A DNA stretch of 64,000 bases from JAEUJM01 sp044221555 (GTDB lineage Bacteria; Actinomycetota; Acidimicrobiia; Acidimicrobiales; DATDAH01): the NCBI GenBank assembly GCA_044221555.1, contig JBGAOY010000020.1, positions 1 to 64,000 of the forward strand, in the 5' to 3' direction. The position numbers and the translations under genes are program-made. The notes under the pieces were generated by a model that ran no database searches, was not told the origin of the DNA, and saw nothing but the letters and a program-made list of their open reading frames with translations. Shown here in pieces: positions 17,297 through 25,087 of this stretch. Every line of letters starts with the position of its first letter. The stretch's first letter is position 1.

Positions 17297-17992
17297 TCAG
17301 GCGTCCAGGGCGGTCCGGGCGATGTCGGGGGTGTTGGTGACGATGCCGTCGATGCCCCAGGCGGCCAGCTCGGCGATGCGCTCGGGGTCGTCGGTGGTCC
17401 AGGTGTTCACCAGCAGGCCCGCGGCGTGGGCCCGCCGGATCAGGGCCTCGTCGACCATCGGCACCCACGGGTGAAGGGCACGGTGGCCGTGCTCGACGGC
17501 GACGTCGACCGCGGCGCCGCCCTCGGGGTCGAGCACCAGGTAGCCCGTCGGCACGGCCGGGTCGAGGTCGCGCACCGCGTCCACCGTGCCCAGGTCGAAG
17601 CACGACACCAGCACACGGTTGTAGACGGTCGGGTCGTGGGCCCCCCGGCGCTGCACCTCGGCGACCACTCCCTTGGCCACCAGCATCGTCGGGTCGTAGT
17701 CGGGGTCGATGGGGTGGTTCTTGATCTCGATGTTCACCCCCATTCCCTCGCAGGCGTCGAGGGCCTCGGCCAGCGACGGCACCACCGCATCGATGTCGGC
17801 CCTCGCGGTGGCCACCACCAGCTCGCCGTTGGCCAGGGCCGCGTCGTGGACCACCACGAGGGCGCCATCCGCGGTGCGGCGCACGTCGAGCTCGACCCAG
17901 TCGGCCCCGAGCGCTCGCGCGCCCTCGAACGCGGCCACGGTGTTCTCGGCACATACGGCTGAGGCCCCTCGATGGGCGATGACCAACGTCAC
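17297..17992 (-). CDS. Glycerophosphodiester phosphodiesterase
   Basis: 231 residues. VIAHRGASAVCAENTVAAF provides the catalytic HRG (His7) and ENT, WVELDVRRTADGALVVVHDAAL the ELD and second His, and GVNIEIKNHP the metal-binding Glu/Lys. VNTWTTDDPERIAELAAWGIDGIVTNTPD closes the TIM barrel. It hydrolyses glycerophosphodiesters to glycerol-3-phosphate and an alcohol. No signal peptide, so it acts inside the cell. A GAGGAG site precedes the GTG start. It converges with the lipid kinase, and both suggest lipid head-group turnover. Confidence 0.92.
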   Translation of the reverse strand: MTLVIAHRGASAVCAENTVAAFEGARALGADWVELDVRRTADGALVVVHDAALANGELVVATARADIDAVVPSLAEALDACEGMGVNIEIKNHPIDPDYDPTMLVAKGVVAEVQRRGAHDPTVYNRVLVSCFDLGTVDAVRDLDPAVPTGYLVLDPEGGAAVDVAVEHGHRALHPWVPMVDEALIRRAHAAGLLVNTWTTDDPERIAELAAWGIDGIVTNTPDIARTALDA

Positions 17993-18029
17993 GAAACGGT
18001 GTGCTCCTCGGTTCGGTGAACAGCGTTCG

Positions 18030-18046
18030 GCCCTTGTGGGACAAGG
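18030..18046. promoter_or_regulatory. Palindrome upstream of the phosphodiesterase
   Basis: CCCTTGT and ACAAGGG pair perfectly around GGG, 38 bases upstream of the phosphodiesterase start. It could be an operator or a leader hairpin. Confidence 0.3.
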
Positions 18047-18092
18047 GATTTCGGCGGTTCGACGGCTGTGTGAACTCTCGGCGAAAAAGTGC

Positions 18093-18121
18093 TTGCTACT
18101 GTTGTTACCACCCGGTAAGGT
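18093..18121 (+). promoter_or_regulatory. whiB promoter
   Basis: TTGCTA (18093-18098) and TAAGGT (18116-18121) are separated by exactly 17 bases, a good match to the housekeeping sigma-70-type consensus. It predicts a leader of about 87 bases before the GTG at 18215. Confidence 0.55.
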
Positions 18122-18170
18122 GACGGCCGTCCCCGCCGCACCAACGCCGCAGAATCGCGTGGTGACGGCA

Positions 18171-18186
18171 TGTGAACGAAATCACG
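18171..18186 (+). promoter_or_regulatory. CRP-like operator in the whiB leader
   Basis: TGTGA, six bases, then TCACG matches the CRP consensus (TGTGA-N6-TCACA) at 9 of 10 fixed positions. A hairpin (ATCACG/CGTGAT, 18181-18196) overlaps it. In Mycobacterium tuberculosis whiB1 is controlled by the cAMP receptor protein, so the site is plausible. Its place downstream of the predicted promoter would favour repression, unless another promoter exists. Confidence 0.5.
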
Positions 18187-18214
18187 AACACGTGATCGAC
18201 TCCTTGGAGGAGCG

Positions 18215-18499
18215 GTGGCTCTTACCCTGCCGGTGACCATGGAAAATGAGGATTGGCGGGTGGGTGCGGCCTGTCGCGACACCGACCCCGACCTCTTCTT
18301 CCCCGTGGGCACCACCGGACCGGCCATCGAGCAGATCGCGTCGGCCAAGGCCGTGTGCGGCGAGTGCGACGCCCAGACCGACTGCCTCGAGTTCGCCCTG
18401 GCCACGAACCAGGACTCGGGCGTCTGGGGCGGCACCTCCGAGGAGGAGCGCCGCAAGCTGCGCAAGGTGTGGCTGGCCCGCCGCCGCAAGGCCTCCTGA
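18215..18499 (+). CDS. whiB: WhiB-family Fe-S regulator, WhiB1/WblE type
   Basis: 94 residues. Four cysteines (20, 48, 51, 57) in C-x27-C-x2-C-x5-C bind a [4Fe-4S] cluster. DPDLFFPVGTTGP and SGVWGGTSEEERRKLRK are typical of WhiB1/WblE. The protein binds the primary sigma factor and DNA and responds to nitric oxide or redox in known members. The GTG at 18215 follows GGAGGAG closely; ATG 18239 is an alternative without a site. It converges with the pdtaS-like gene, the same neighbourhood as whiB1 and pdtaS in mycobacteria. Confidence 0.94.
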   Translation: MALTLPVTMENEDWRVGAACRDTDPDLFFPVGTTGPAIEQIASAKAVCGECDAQTDCLEFALATNQDSGVWGGTSEEERRKLRKVWLARRRKAS

Positions 18500-18504
18500 G
18501 CCGC

Positions 18505-18599
18505 ACCCTTCTCGACAACACCCTTCTCGGCAACACCCTTCTCGGCAACACCCTTCTCGGCAACACCCTTCTCGGCAACACCCTTCTCGGCAACACCCT
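18505..18599. repeat. Six-copy 15-bp tandem repeat between whiB and pdtaS
   Basis: ACCCTTCTCGGCAAC is repeated six times without spacers (the first copy has one base changed), ending in a partial unit. It fills nearly the whole gap between two convergent genes, starting 5 bases after the whiB stop. It is not coding in any recognised protein. It could affect transcript ends or be a slippage-prone neutral array. Confidence 0.92.
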
Positions 18600-18608
18600 G
18601 AACGTTCG

Positions 18609-20165
18609 TCATCGGCCCCCCGGCTCGGGGGGTCGAGTCGCGTCCGGGGGCCCGTCGTGGGGTGGCACCGCGCCGGCCGCCGCCGGCCACGTGGGCCCCA
18701 CCGGCACGTGCAGCTCCACCACGGTGCCCGACGTGGGCCCGGTGGACTTGTGGATGCTGATGGTCCCGTCGAGCTCGGTCTCGACGAGCGTCCGCACGAT
18801 CGACAGGCCGAGGCCCGTGGAGCGGTCCATCGAGAAGCCCGGTGGCAGGCCGGCGCCGTCGTCGGTGACCGTCACCGTCAGCTCCTGCTCGTCGTAGGCC
18901 AACGTCAGCACGACCTCCCCGGACACCGGGGTGTCCGACGGCGGGTACGCGTGCTCCACCACGTTCTGCAGCAGCTCGGTGATGACCATGGCCAGCGGGG
19001 TGGCCACGGTGGCCGGCAGCTCCCCGGCATCGCCTTCGAGCAGGAAGTGGACCCGGTTGTCCGACGGCAGAAGGCCTTCCTCCACCATGCGCAGGAGGGG
19101 CCGCAAGATGTCGACGAAGGGCACCGCCTCGCCCGCGTCCCGCGACAGGATGTCGTGCACGAGGGCGATCGACTGGATGCGCTGCACCGACTCGTCGACC
19201 GCGGCGCGGGCCTCGGGGCTCGACAGGCGGCGGCTCTGCAGCCGGAGGAGCGACGAGATCGTCTGCAGGTTGTTCTTGACCCGGTGGTGGATCTCGCGGA
19301 TCGTCGCCTCCTTCGACAGCAGCAGGCGGTCGCGGCGGCGCAGTTCGGAGATGTCGCGCAAGAGCACGAGGGCACCCGACACCTCGCCCCGCTCGATCAG
19401 CGGGATGCAGCGCACCACCACCGTGATGCCCGTGCCCCGCTCCACCTCCTCGGTGACGGGGATGGCGAACGACCAGGCGGTGCGGGCGATGTCGTCGCCG
19501 AGTCCCAGCTCGGCCAACTGGCGGCCCTCGAGGCTGGCGTGGATGCCGACCCGGTGCAGCGCCGAGACGCCGTTGGGTGAGGTGAACTCGATGCGCCCGA
19601 CACGGTCGAGCACGATCGTGCCGTCGCCCACCCGGGGGTTCTCCTCGCTCCGGCTGTGCTCGTCGGCGAACGGGAAGTCGCCCGCGGAGATCATCCGGGC
19701 GAACCGGTTGAACAGCTCGACGTAGGTGCGCTCGAGCTCGCCGGGGGCTCGTCCGATCGACGGCGTGGACTCGCGGGTGAGCACGGCCAGGATGCGCCCG
19801 TCGTGGCGTACCGGGATGCACTGCACCCGCACGCGCTCGCGCAGTGCGGCGACCTCGAGCTCGCCCTCGATCAACTCGTCGAGGCGGTACGAGCGGGCGA
19901 CCTGTGGGCGGTCGTGGTCATCGACGGTCACTCCCACCCAGTCGCTGCGGTACAGCGTCTGGCTCGTGGTGGGCCGGATCTGGCCCAGGATGACGAAGCG
20001 GCCGTCGTCGCCGTCGTGGTCGTCGGCCACGGGGGCGAACAGCAAGAGGTCGGCGAAGCACAGGTCGGCGAGCAGGCCCCAGCTGGCCACCAGTCGTTGC
20101 AGGTGGGCGACGTCGTCCTCCCCGAGCGAGGTCTGGACGCGCGCCAGCTCGGCGAGACTCGGCAT
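18609..20165 (-). CDS. pdtaS: PdtaS-type sensor histidine kinase
   Basis: 518 residues. An N-terminal GAF-like domain (1-150), a PAS-like domain (about 180-275), then the HisKA_2 phosphoacceptor EIHHRVKNNLQTISSLLRL with His294, and a HATPase with N box ELLQNVVEHAYP and DDGAGLP/GLGLSIV motifs. No membrane helix, so it is cytosolic. In actinobacteria PdtaS phosphorylates PdtaR, an ANTAR antiterminator; no pdtaR gene lies in the window. TACAGT 7 bases before the ATG suggests a leaderless mRNA. The last 25 residues are Pro-rich. Confidence 0.92.
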   Translation of the reverse strand: MPSLAELARVQTSLGEDDVAHLQRLVASWGLLADLCFADLLLFAPVADDHDGDDGRFVILGQIRPTTSQTLYRSDWVGVTVDDHDRPQVARSYRLDELIEGELEVAALRERVRVQCIPVRHDGRILAVLTRESTPSIGRAPGELERTYVELFNRFARMISAGDFPFADEHSRSEENPRVGDGTIVLDRVGRIEFTSPNGVSALHRVGIHASLEGRQLAELGLGDDIARTAWSFAIPVTEEVERGTGITVVVRCIPLIERGEVSGALVLLRDISELRRRDRLLLSKEATIREIHHRVKNNLQTISSLLRLQSRRLSSPEARAAVDESVQRIQSIALVHDILSRDAGEAVPFVDILRPLLRMVEEGLLPSDNRVHFLLEGDAGELPATVATPLAMVITELLQNVVEHAYPPSDTPVSGEVVLTLAYDEQELTVTVTDDGAGLPPGFSMDRSTGLGLSIVRTLVETELDGTISIHKSTGPTSGTVVELHVPVGPTWPAAAGAVPPHDGPPDATRPPEPGGR

Positions 20166-20172
20166 GTGCGGA

Positions 20173-20178
20173 ACTGTA
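20173..20178 (-). promoter_or_regulatory. -10 element (TACAGT), leaderless start for pdtaS
   Basis: On the minus strand TACAGT is followed by 7 bases and the ATG at 20165. No ribosome binding site is present. Confidence 0.5.
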
Positions 20179-20222
20179 CGAGGCCACGCCCGCCCCGCCT
20201 CTTACCCCGACCCGCCCACCGG

Positions 20223-22058
20223 TCAGACCCGTCGGACGTCGGCCCGCACCACATCACGGGCGGAGTTGTCGACGGTGCTGCGTACCTTGACCCTCAGCGC
20301 CACCGAGTCACCGACCCTGGACGGGGGCCGCGCCCCGACGATCATCTGGAGCCGCCGGGCTGCACCAGGCGGCACGTCGTCGAAGCGATAGGTGCCGGCG
20401 ATCACGCTGGCGGTGACGTCGGTGCTGCCGGCGTAGAGGTACTTGACCTTGAACCCGGCAGTGGAGCCCGGCCCCCGAACGATGAGGTCGTCCAATCGGT
20501 TGCCGTCGTTCTGGAACTTGACGGTGAACGTCACGGAACCCGGCCGTGACACCGGGGCGCTGACGGTCTGGTCCTCGGCGGTTCCGTTGTAGATCCCGTC
20601 GCCCACAAAGGCTGCGGAGGAGCCCACGCGGCGTATCAGGGCATCGGGCCGCAGGAGCACCACGAGGCCTGTGCCGAGGTCGATCGCTGGCAGGCTGTCG
20701 CCCATCTCGCCGGGCTGGTCGCCCCGGTCGGCCTGGTCGCCGAGACCGAGTTGGCCGGAGACGTTGTCGCCCCAGCACTTGAGGGTCCCGTCGTCGAGGC
20801 GGGCGCAGGTGTGCTGGTCACCGGTGGTGATCGCCGTGGCGGAGCGACCCGTGCCGAGGCTCACCGGGGGCAGCGCGTTGCCGAGCTCATTGGGGCCGTC
20901 GCCCCGGGCCGCGGTACTGCCCTGGCCGAGCTGGCCGCCGCCGTTCAGGCCCCAGCACTTGACCGTGGCGTCATCGAGCCGCACGCACGTGTGCCCGTAG
21001 CCAGCGCTCACGGAGGTGGCGGTGCGGCTGTCGCCCAGCGGGACGGCGGGCAGGGAATCGCCCATCTCGCCGGGCTGGTCGCCTCGGGAGTCCGTCGCGC
21101 CAGTGCCGAGACGTCCACTGAGGCCGCTGCCCCAGCACTTCACCGACCCGTTGTCGAGCAACGCGCAGGTGTGCTGACCGCCGGCCGAGATCGCGAGGGA
21201 GGTGCGTCCGGTGCCGAGGTCCAGCGCTGCGAGGGCGTCGCCCATCTCGCCGGGCTGGTCGCCTCGGGAGTCCGTCGCGCCAGTGCCGAGGCGTCCGTTG
21301 ACGCCACTGCCCCAGCACTTCACCGACCCGTTGTCGAGCCGGGCGCAGGTATGCCCGTTGCTGGCGGTGATCGCGACAGCGGTGCGTCCGGTGCCGAGGC
21401 TCACCGCCGGCAGGGCATCGCCCATCTCGGCCGCGTCGTCGCCCCGGTCCTGGGTGTCGCCGAGGCCCAGTTGGCCGTAGCTGTTGGCCCCCCAGCACTT
21501 CACCGATCCGTTGTCGAGGAGCGCGCACGTGTGCGACCCACCCGCGCTGATGGCCGTGGCGGTGCGTCCCGCACCGAGGTCGACGGCGGGGAGGGCGCCA
21601 CCCATCTCCCCGGGCAACTCACCTCGGTTGGCGCTGTCGCCGAGACCCAGGCGGCCGTTGGCTCCGGCCCCCCAGCACTTCACCTCGCCGTTGTCGAGCA
21701 CGGCGCAGGTGTGGCGGTAGCCGGCGGTGATCGCGGTGGCGGCCCGGCCGTTGCCGAGGTCCACGACGGGCAGGGCATCGCCCATCTCGGCCGCGTCGTC
21801 GCCCCGGTCGACCTGGTCGCCGAGCCCGAGCTGGCCGAATTCGTTGTCGCCCCAGCACTTGACCGCGCCGCTGGGGAACACCGCGCAGGTGTGGGAGCCA
21901 CCGGCCGACACCAAGCGGAAGGCAGCGAGGGCTGCCGGCGCCTCGTTGCCGTCGGCTGCGGCCGGCGGCGGGGCCGCGAACAACGCGACGGTGCCGGCGG
22001 TGAAGGCCACGACTGCCAGGATCGAGCGCCAAACGGGTGAACCGAGGGATGAGCGCAT
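20223..22058 (-). CDS. Secreted RCC1-repeat protein with shared C-terminal module
   Basis: 611 residues from ATG 22058, chosen because GGAGG lies just upstream and a signal peptide follows at once (SILAVVAFTAGTVALFAAPPPAAADG). Seven repeats of about 55 residues each contain HTCA..(D/S)G..KCWG, an RCC1-like propeller with a Cys pair per blade that may form disulfides outside the cell. From about residue 470 the sequence RPDALIRRVGSSAAFVGDGIYNG to the end is a ~140-residue beta-rich module homologous to the end of the PD40 protein at 12259-14310. Function unknown; probably a surface or secreted binding protein. Confidence 0.82.
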   Translation of the reverse strand: MRSSLGSPVWRSILAVVAFTAGTVALFAAPPPAAADGNEAPAALAAFRLVSAGGSHTCAVFPSGAVKCWGDNEFGQLGLGDQVDRGDDAAEMGDALPVVDLGNGRAATAITAGYRHTCAVLDNGEVKCWGAGANGRLGLGDSANRGELPGEMGGALPAVDLGAGRTATAISAGGSHTCALLDNGSVKCWGANSYGQLGLGDTQDRGDDAAEMGDALPAVSLGTGRTAVAITASNGHTCARLDNGSVKCWGSGVNGRLGTGATDSRGDQPGEMGDALAALDLGTGRTSLAISAGGQHTCALLDNGSVKCWGSGLSGRLGTGATDSRGDQPGEMGDSLPAVPLGDSRTATSVSAGYGHTCVRLDDATVKCWGLNGGGQLGQGSTAARGDGPNELGNALPPVSLGTGRSATAITTGDQHTCARLDDGTLKCWGDNVSGQLGLGDQADRGDQPGEMGDSLPAIDLGTGLVVLLRPDALIRRVGSSAAFVGDGIYNGTAEDQTVSAPVSRPGSVTFTVKFQNDGNRLDDLIVRGPGSTAGFKVKYLYAGSTDVTASVIAGTYRFDDVPPGAARRLQMIVGARPPSRVGDSVALRVKVRSTVDNSARDVVRADVRRV

Positions 22059-22239
22059 GGGAGCCTCCAGGAATCCGTCGTCCCCGGCAGCATCCCGGCC
22101 GAGGTCGACGGCCGGAAGAGGCCAACGGCCCTTCCTCCGCCCGAGTGGCACACGGGCGCGGTCATGGCCGCCCGCTCGTCCGCCACCCCGAAACGCCGGG
22201 AGCCGTCCCGAGGGCTTCGGCCCGGGTACCGTCACGGCG
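22059..22239. other. Divergent intergenic region
   Basis: Contains the ribosome binding site of the RCC1-type gene at its left end and the TACCGT -10 element of the rightward gene at 22227-22232. I see no other gene or repeat in it. Confidence 0.45.
22227..22232 (+). promoter_or_regulatory. -10 element (TACCGT), leaderless start
   Basis: TACCGT is followed by 7 bases and GTG at 22240, the same hexamer and spacing as the BTAD-AAA gene. Confidence 0.5.
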
Positions 22240-22647
22240 GTGGCCGACACGTTCTTCCCCTACCGGTTCGACAAGCGGTTCCTGGCCATGTGGCTGCCGT
22301 TCGGCGCCCGGCCGGGCCACGACGGGGTGCACATCGGCGACGGCCGGTTCCGGGCGACGTTCGGCCTCCTGCGCGTCGACACCGCGCTGGACAACATCGC
22401 CGGCGGGCACATCACCGAGGGGTACCGCTGGTGGACGGCCATCGGTGCCCGCCAGTCGTTCGCCGACGACGGCCTCACCTTCGGCACCAACCGCGATCGC
22501 GGCGTCTGTGTGCACTTCCACGACCCGGTGCGCACCGCGGTCAGCCTGCGCCCGCACTCGGCGCTCACCGTGACGGTCGCCGACTGCGACGGGCTCGTCA
22601 GCGTGATCGGCCTCGACGAGCCCGCGGGCGGAACGGCGCAGGCGTAA
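22240..22647 (+). CDS. Conserved hypothetical protein
   Basis: 135 residues from the leaderless GTG. Features are FFPYRFDKRFLAMWLPFG near the start, a repeated-strand pattern (GRFRATFGLLRVDTAL), HITEGYRWWTAIGARQSFADDGLTFGTN and CVHFHDPVR. It resembles small actinobacterial proteins of unknown function and I cannot assign a role. No signal peptide or membrane helix. Its TAA stop overlaps the -10 hexamer proposed for the aldo/keto reductase gene, which begins 10 bases later. Confidence 0.65.
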   Translation: MADTFFPYRFDKRFLAMWLPFGARPGHDGVHIGDGRFRATFGLLRVDTALDNIAGGHITEGYRWWTAIGARQSFADDGLTFGTNRDRGVCVHFHDPVRTAVSLRPHSALTVTVADCDGLVSVIGLDEPAGGTAQA

Positions 22648-22650
22648 CGT
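22645..22650 (+). promoter_or_regulatory. -10 element (TAACGT) overlapping a stop codon
   Basis: TAACGT is followed by 7 bases and the GTG at 22658. The TAA is also the stop of the preceding gene. Confidence 0.4.
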
Positions 22651-22657
22651 CGGCGAC

Positions 22658-23536
22658 GTGATCGAGCGAGCGCCCTTCGGCCGGACCGGCCACGAGAGCA
22701 GCCGGGTGATCTTCGGCGCCGCCGCGTTGTGGGCCATGACGCAGGACCGCGCCGATGCGCTGCTCGACGTGTTGTTCGAGTTCGGCGTGAACCACCTCGA
22801 CGTGGCCGCCTCGTACGGCGACGCCGAGCTGCGCCTGGCACCCTGGCTGGCCCACCATCGCCAGGAGTTCTTCCTCGCCACGAAGACCGACGAGCGCACC
22901 GCCGCAGGGGCCCGGGCCCAGCTCGAGCGGTCGCTCGATCGCCTCGGGGTCGACTCCGTGGACCTGATCCAGCTCCACAACCTGGTCGAGCCCGAGGAGT
23001 GGGAGATCGCCCACCGCGCCGGCGGGGCGGTGGAGGGGCTGGTCCGGGCCCGCGACGAGGGCCTGGTCCGGTTCATCGGCGTGACCGGTCACGGCACCCG
23101 CATCGCGGGCATGCACCGTCGCAGCCTCGAGCGCTTCGACGTCGACTCGGTGCTGCTGCCCTGGAACTTCGCCCTCGCGGGCAACGCCGGCTACCGGGCC
23201 GACTTCGAGGCGCTCACCGAGACGTGTGCCGAGCGCGGGGTGGCCGTGCAGACCATCAAGTCCGTGGCCCGGCGCCGTTGGGCCGACGCGTCGACGCCGC
23301 ACTTCAGCTGGTACGAGCCCCTCGACGACGACGACGCCCTCGGCCGGGCCGTTCGCTTCGTGCTCGGCCGACCGGGCCTGTTCCTCAACTCGTCCAGCGA
23401 CGCCCGCGTGCTGCGGCCCATCCTCGAGGCCGCCGCCGCCGGGGGCCCGCCACCGACCGAGGCCGAGATGGCGGCCGACGTGGCCACCTACGGCATCCGG
23501 CCCCTGTTCGACGGCGCCGACCTCGAACGCATCTGA
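22658..23536 (+). CDS. Aldo/keto reductase family oxidoreductase
   Basis: 292 residues. The catalytic tetrad can be placed as Asp48 and Tyr53 (NHLDVAASYGDAE), Lys76 (FLATKTDER) and a His in the LIQLHNLV motif near 108. RSLDRLGVDSVDLIQLHN is the family signature. It reduces carbonyl compounds with NAD(P)H; the substrate is unknown. The last 50 residues (ARVLRPILEAAAAGGPPPTEAEM) match the AKR subset with a short helical ending. It is the middle gene of a rightward run with the conserved hypothetical and the BKACE gene. Confidence 0.9.
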   Translation: MIERAPFGRTGHESSRVIFGAAALWAMTQDRADALLDVLFEFGVNHLDVAASYGDAELRLAPWLAHHRQEFFLATKTDERTAAGARAQLERSLDRLGVDSVDLIQLHNLVEPEEWEIAHRAGGAVEGLVRARDEGLVRFIGVTGHGTRIAGMHRRSLERFDVDSVLLPWNFALAGNAGYRADFEALTETCAERGVAVQTIKSVARRRWADASTPHFSWYEPLDDDDALGRAVRFVLGRPGLFLNSSSDARVLRPILEAAAAGGPPPTEAEMAADVATYGIRPLFDGADLERI

Positions 23537-23569
23537 ACCCTGCCGCGGACACCGAGCCAGGAGCGAGCC

Positions 23570-24463
23570 ATGAGCGAGCCGGTCATCATCGAAGCGGCCA
23601 TCAACGGAGTCACCAACAAGGCCCAGAACCCCAACGTGCCGATCGAGCCCGACGAGATCACCGCCGACGCGTTGGCCTGCTTCGACGCCGGCGCCGCGAT
23701 CGTGCACAACCACATCGACCGGTTCGGCGTGCCCGGCGACGAAGCTGCCGAGCGCTACCTGGCGGGCTGGCGCCCGGTCCTGGCGGAGCGCCCGGATGCC
23801 CTGCTCTACCCGACGACCAACGCCGGGTCGACGGTGGTGGAGAGCTACGCCCACATCACCCCCTTGGCCGAGGCCGGCGTGCTGCGCCTCAGCCTGGCCG
23901 ACCTCGGCTCGGTGAACCTGGGTGCCGCCGAGCCCGACGGCGTGCCCACGGGCGACTGGGTGTACCGCAACAGCTTCGCCGACGCCCACCACATGTTCGA
24001 CCTGTGCGAGCGGCACGGCCTCGGCCCCAGCCTGGCGGTGTTCGACCCGAGCTGGCTGCGCGCCATCCTGGCGTGGCACCACGCGGGGCGGCTCCCCGCA
24101 GGGGCGATGGTCAAGCTCTACTTCGGCGGCGAGCGCGGCTACCTGGGCGGCGTCCCGTTCGGCCTGCCGCCGACCGAGACCGCGTTGGCGGCCTACCTCG
24201 AGCTCCTCGACTCGACGGGCCTCCCGTGGTCGGTGTCCGTGTTCGGCGGCGACCTGTTGTCCTCGCCCGTGGCCGACGCGGCGTTGCGCCAGGGCGGCCA
24301 CCTGCATCTCGGCCTCGAGTGCCACCCCGGCGACACACAGGACCCGCCGTCGAACGCGGCGCTGGTGGCCGCCGCGGTCGATCGGGCCCAGGCCGCGGGC
24401 CGCACCGTGGCCACCCCGGACGACGCGGCGGCGCTGCTGGGCCTGGCACCGCGGCCGACCTGA
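23570..24463 (+). CDS. BKACE family (3-keto-5-aminohexanoate cleavage-like) enzyme
   Basis: 297 residues. IIEAAINGVTNKAQNPNVPIEPDEI and AAIVHNHID give the strand-1 Glu and the zinc-binding His46-x-His48 of beta-keto acid cleavage enzymes. FGGERGYLGGVPFGLPPT and GHLHLGLECHPG add the later family positions. These enzymes condense a beta-keto acid with acetyl-CoA. The actual keto acid cannot be told from sequence. AGGAG lies 8 bases before the ATG. Next to an aldo/keto reductase, a small catabolic pair is possible. Confidence 0.88.
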   Translation: MSEPVIIEAAINGVTNKAQNPNVPIEPDEITADALACFDAGAAIVHNHIDRFGVPGDEAAERYLAGWRPVLAERPDALLYPTTNAGSTVVESYAHITPLAEAGVLRLSLADLGSVNLGAAEPDGVPTGDWVYRNSFADAHHMFDLCERHGLGPSLAVFDPSWLRAILAWHHAGRLPAGAMVKLYFGGERGYLGGVPFGLPPTETALAAYLELLDSTGLPWSVSVFGGDLLSSPVADAALRQGGHLHLGLECHPGDTQDPPSNAALVAAAVDRAQAAGRTVATPDDAAALLGLAPRPT

Positions 24464-24488
24464 CCGTGGCGTAGAAGGCCACCCGGCC

Positions 24489-24884
24489 TCAGTCCGCCTC
24501 ACCGTGGTCGTCGTCCGGCTCGAAGGACGCCACCAGACCGAGGAGCAGCTGCATCGCCTCGGAGCGCTCGAAGCCCGCCTCGACGAACGAGGAGAACAGC
24601 TCGTACTGCATCCTGGCGAAGCCCCCGCTGGTCGGCGGGCCCGCGACGTCGTGGTCAGGGCGGACCTCACGGTGGACCGGTGCCGGAACGTCGACGATCC
24701 GCCAACTCGGCGGCACCTCCTCGAGCGCAGCCGCCCACACCTCGTCACAGATCGCCGGATGGGCGAACACCTCCCCACCACCCTCACTGACCAGGTGCAC
24801 CAGCCCGTCCGAGCGGCCGATGACCGTGAAGCACATGGCCAACTCGTCTTCGGCGCCTTCGTCCGGTGTCTCCTCCGAGCCCAT
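24489..24884 (-). CDS. Small orphan protein, paralogue of the 1086-1475 product
   Basis: 131 residues from ATG 24884. GLVHLVSEGGGEVFAHPAICDEVWAAALEEVPPSWRIVDVP and MQYELFSSFVEAGFERSEAMQLL align throughout with the small protein at 1086-1475. I know no named family. No signal peptide or membrane segment. The N- and C-terminal ends are acidic. Unlike its paralogue it has no BTAD or hydrolase gene beside it and stands alone, converging on the BKACE gene. The shared segments mark a two-part domain: a strand/helix core and a final helix. Confidence 0.68.
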   Translation of the reverse strand: MGSEETPDEGAEDELAMCFTVIGRSDGLVHLVSEGGGEVFAHPAICDEVWAAALEEVPPSWRIVDVPAPVHREVRPDHDVAGPPTSGGFARMQYELFSSFVEAGFERSEAMQLLLGLVASFEPDDDHGEAD

Positions 24885-25087
24885 GCCCAACCGGTACGCC
24901 AGTGCTGTGACCCACGCCGCCTGCCACAGCGGGCGTGGGCGCGGCGGCGGGGACCAACGAGCCCGAGGGACGCCGCTCGCGTGGCCGAACGGGGAACGGG
25001 CGGGGTCCGAGCGACCCGCCGCCTCCGTGGCCGAACGGACGACGAGCGCAGTCGCCAGGAGCGGGAGACGTGAGGGCCCGGACCCGC
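24885..25087. other. Intergenic region without recognised gene
   Basis: No coding frame with family character. The 11-base string TGGCCGAACGG occurs twice (about 24982 and 25030). Probably the upstream region of the small orphan gene and the downstream flank of the YceI-like gene. Confidence 0.35.

Noticed and set aside
17232..17319. CCTGACCG and CGGTCAGG as a terminator between the lipid kinase and phosphodiesterase
   Set aside because: Arms are only 8 bases and over 50 bases apart, and one includes the stop codon of the phosphodiesterase.
18505..18599. Tandem repeat as a possible CRISPR array
   Set aside because: The 15-base units are contiguous with no spacers and no cas genes are present. 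It is a simple tandem repeat.
22598..24787. 729-codon minus-strand frame opposite the aldo/keto reductase and BKACE genes
   Set aside because: The plus strand carries both enzymes with complete catalytic motifs. The minus frame is rich in Arg, Gly and Val without domains.
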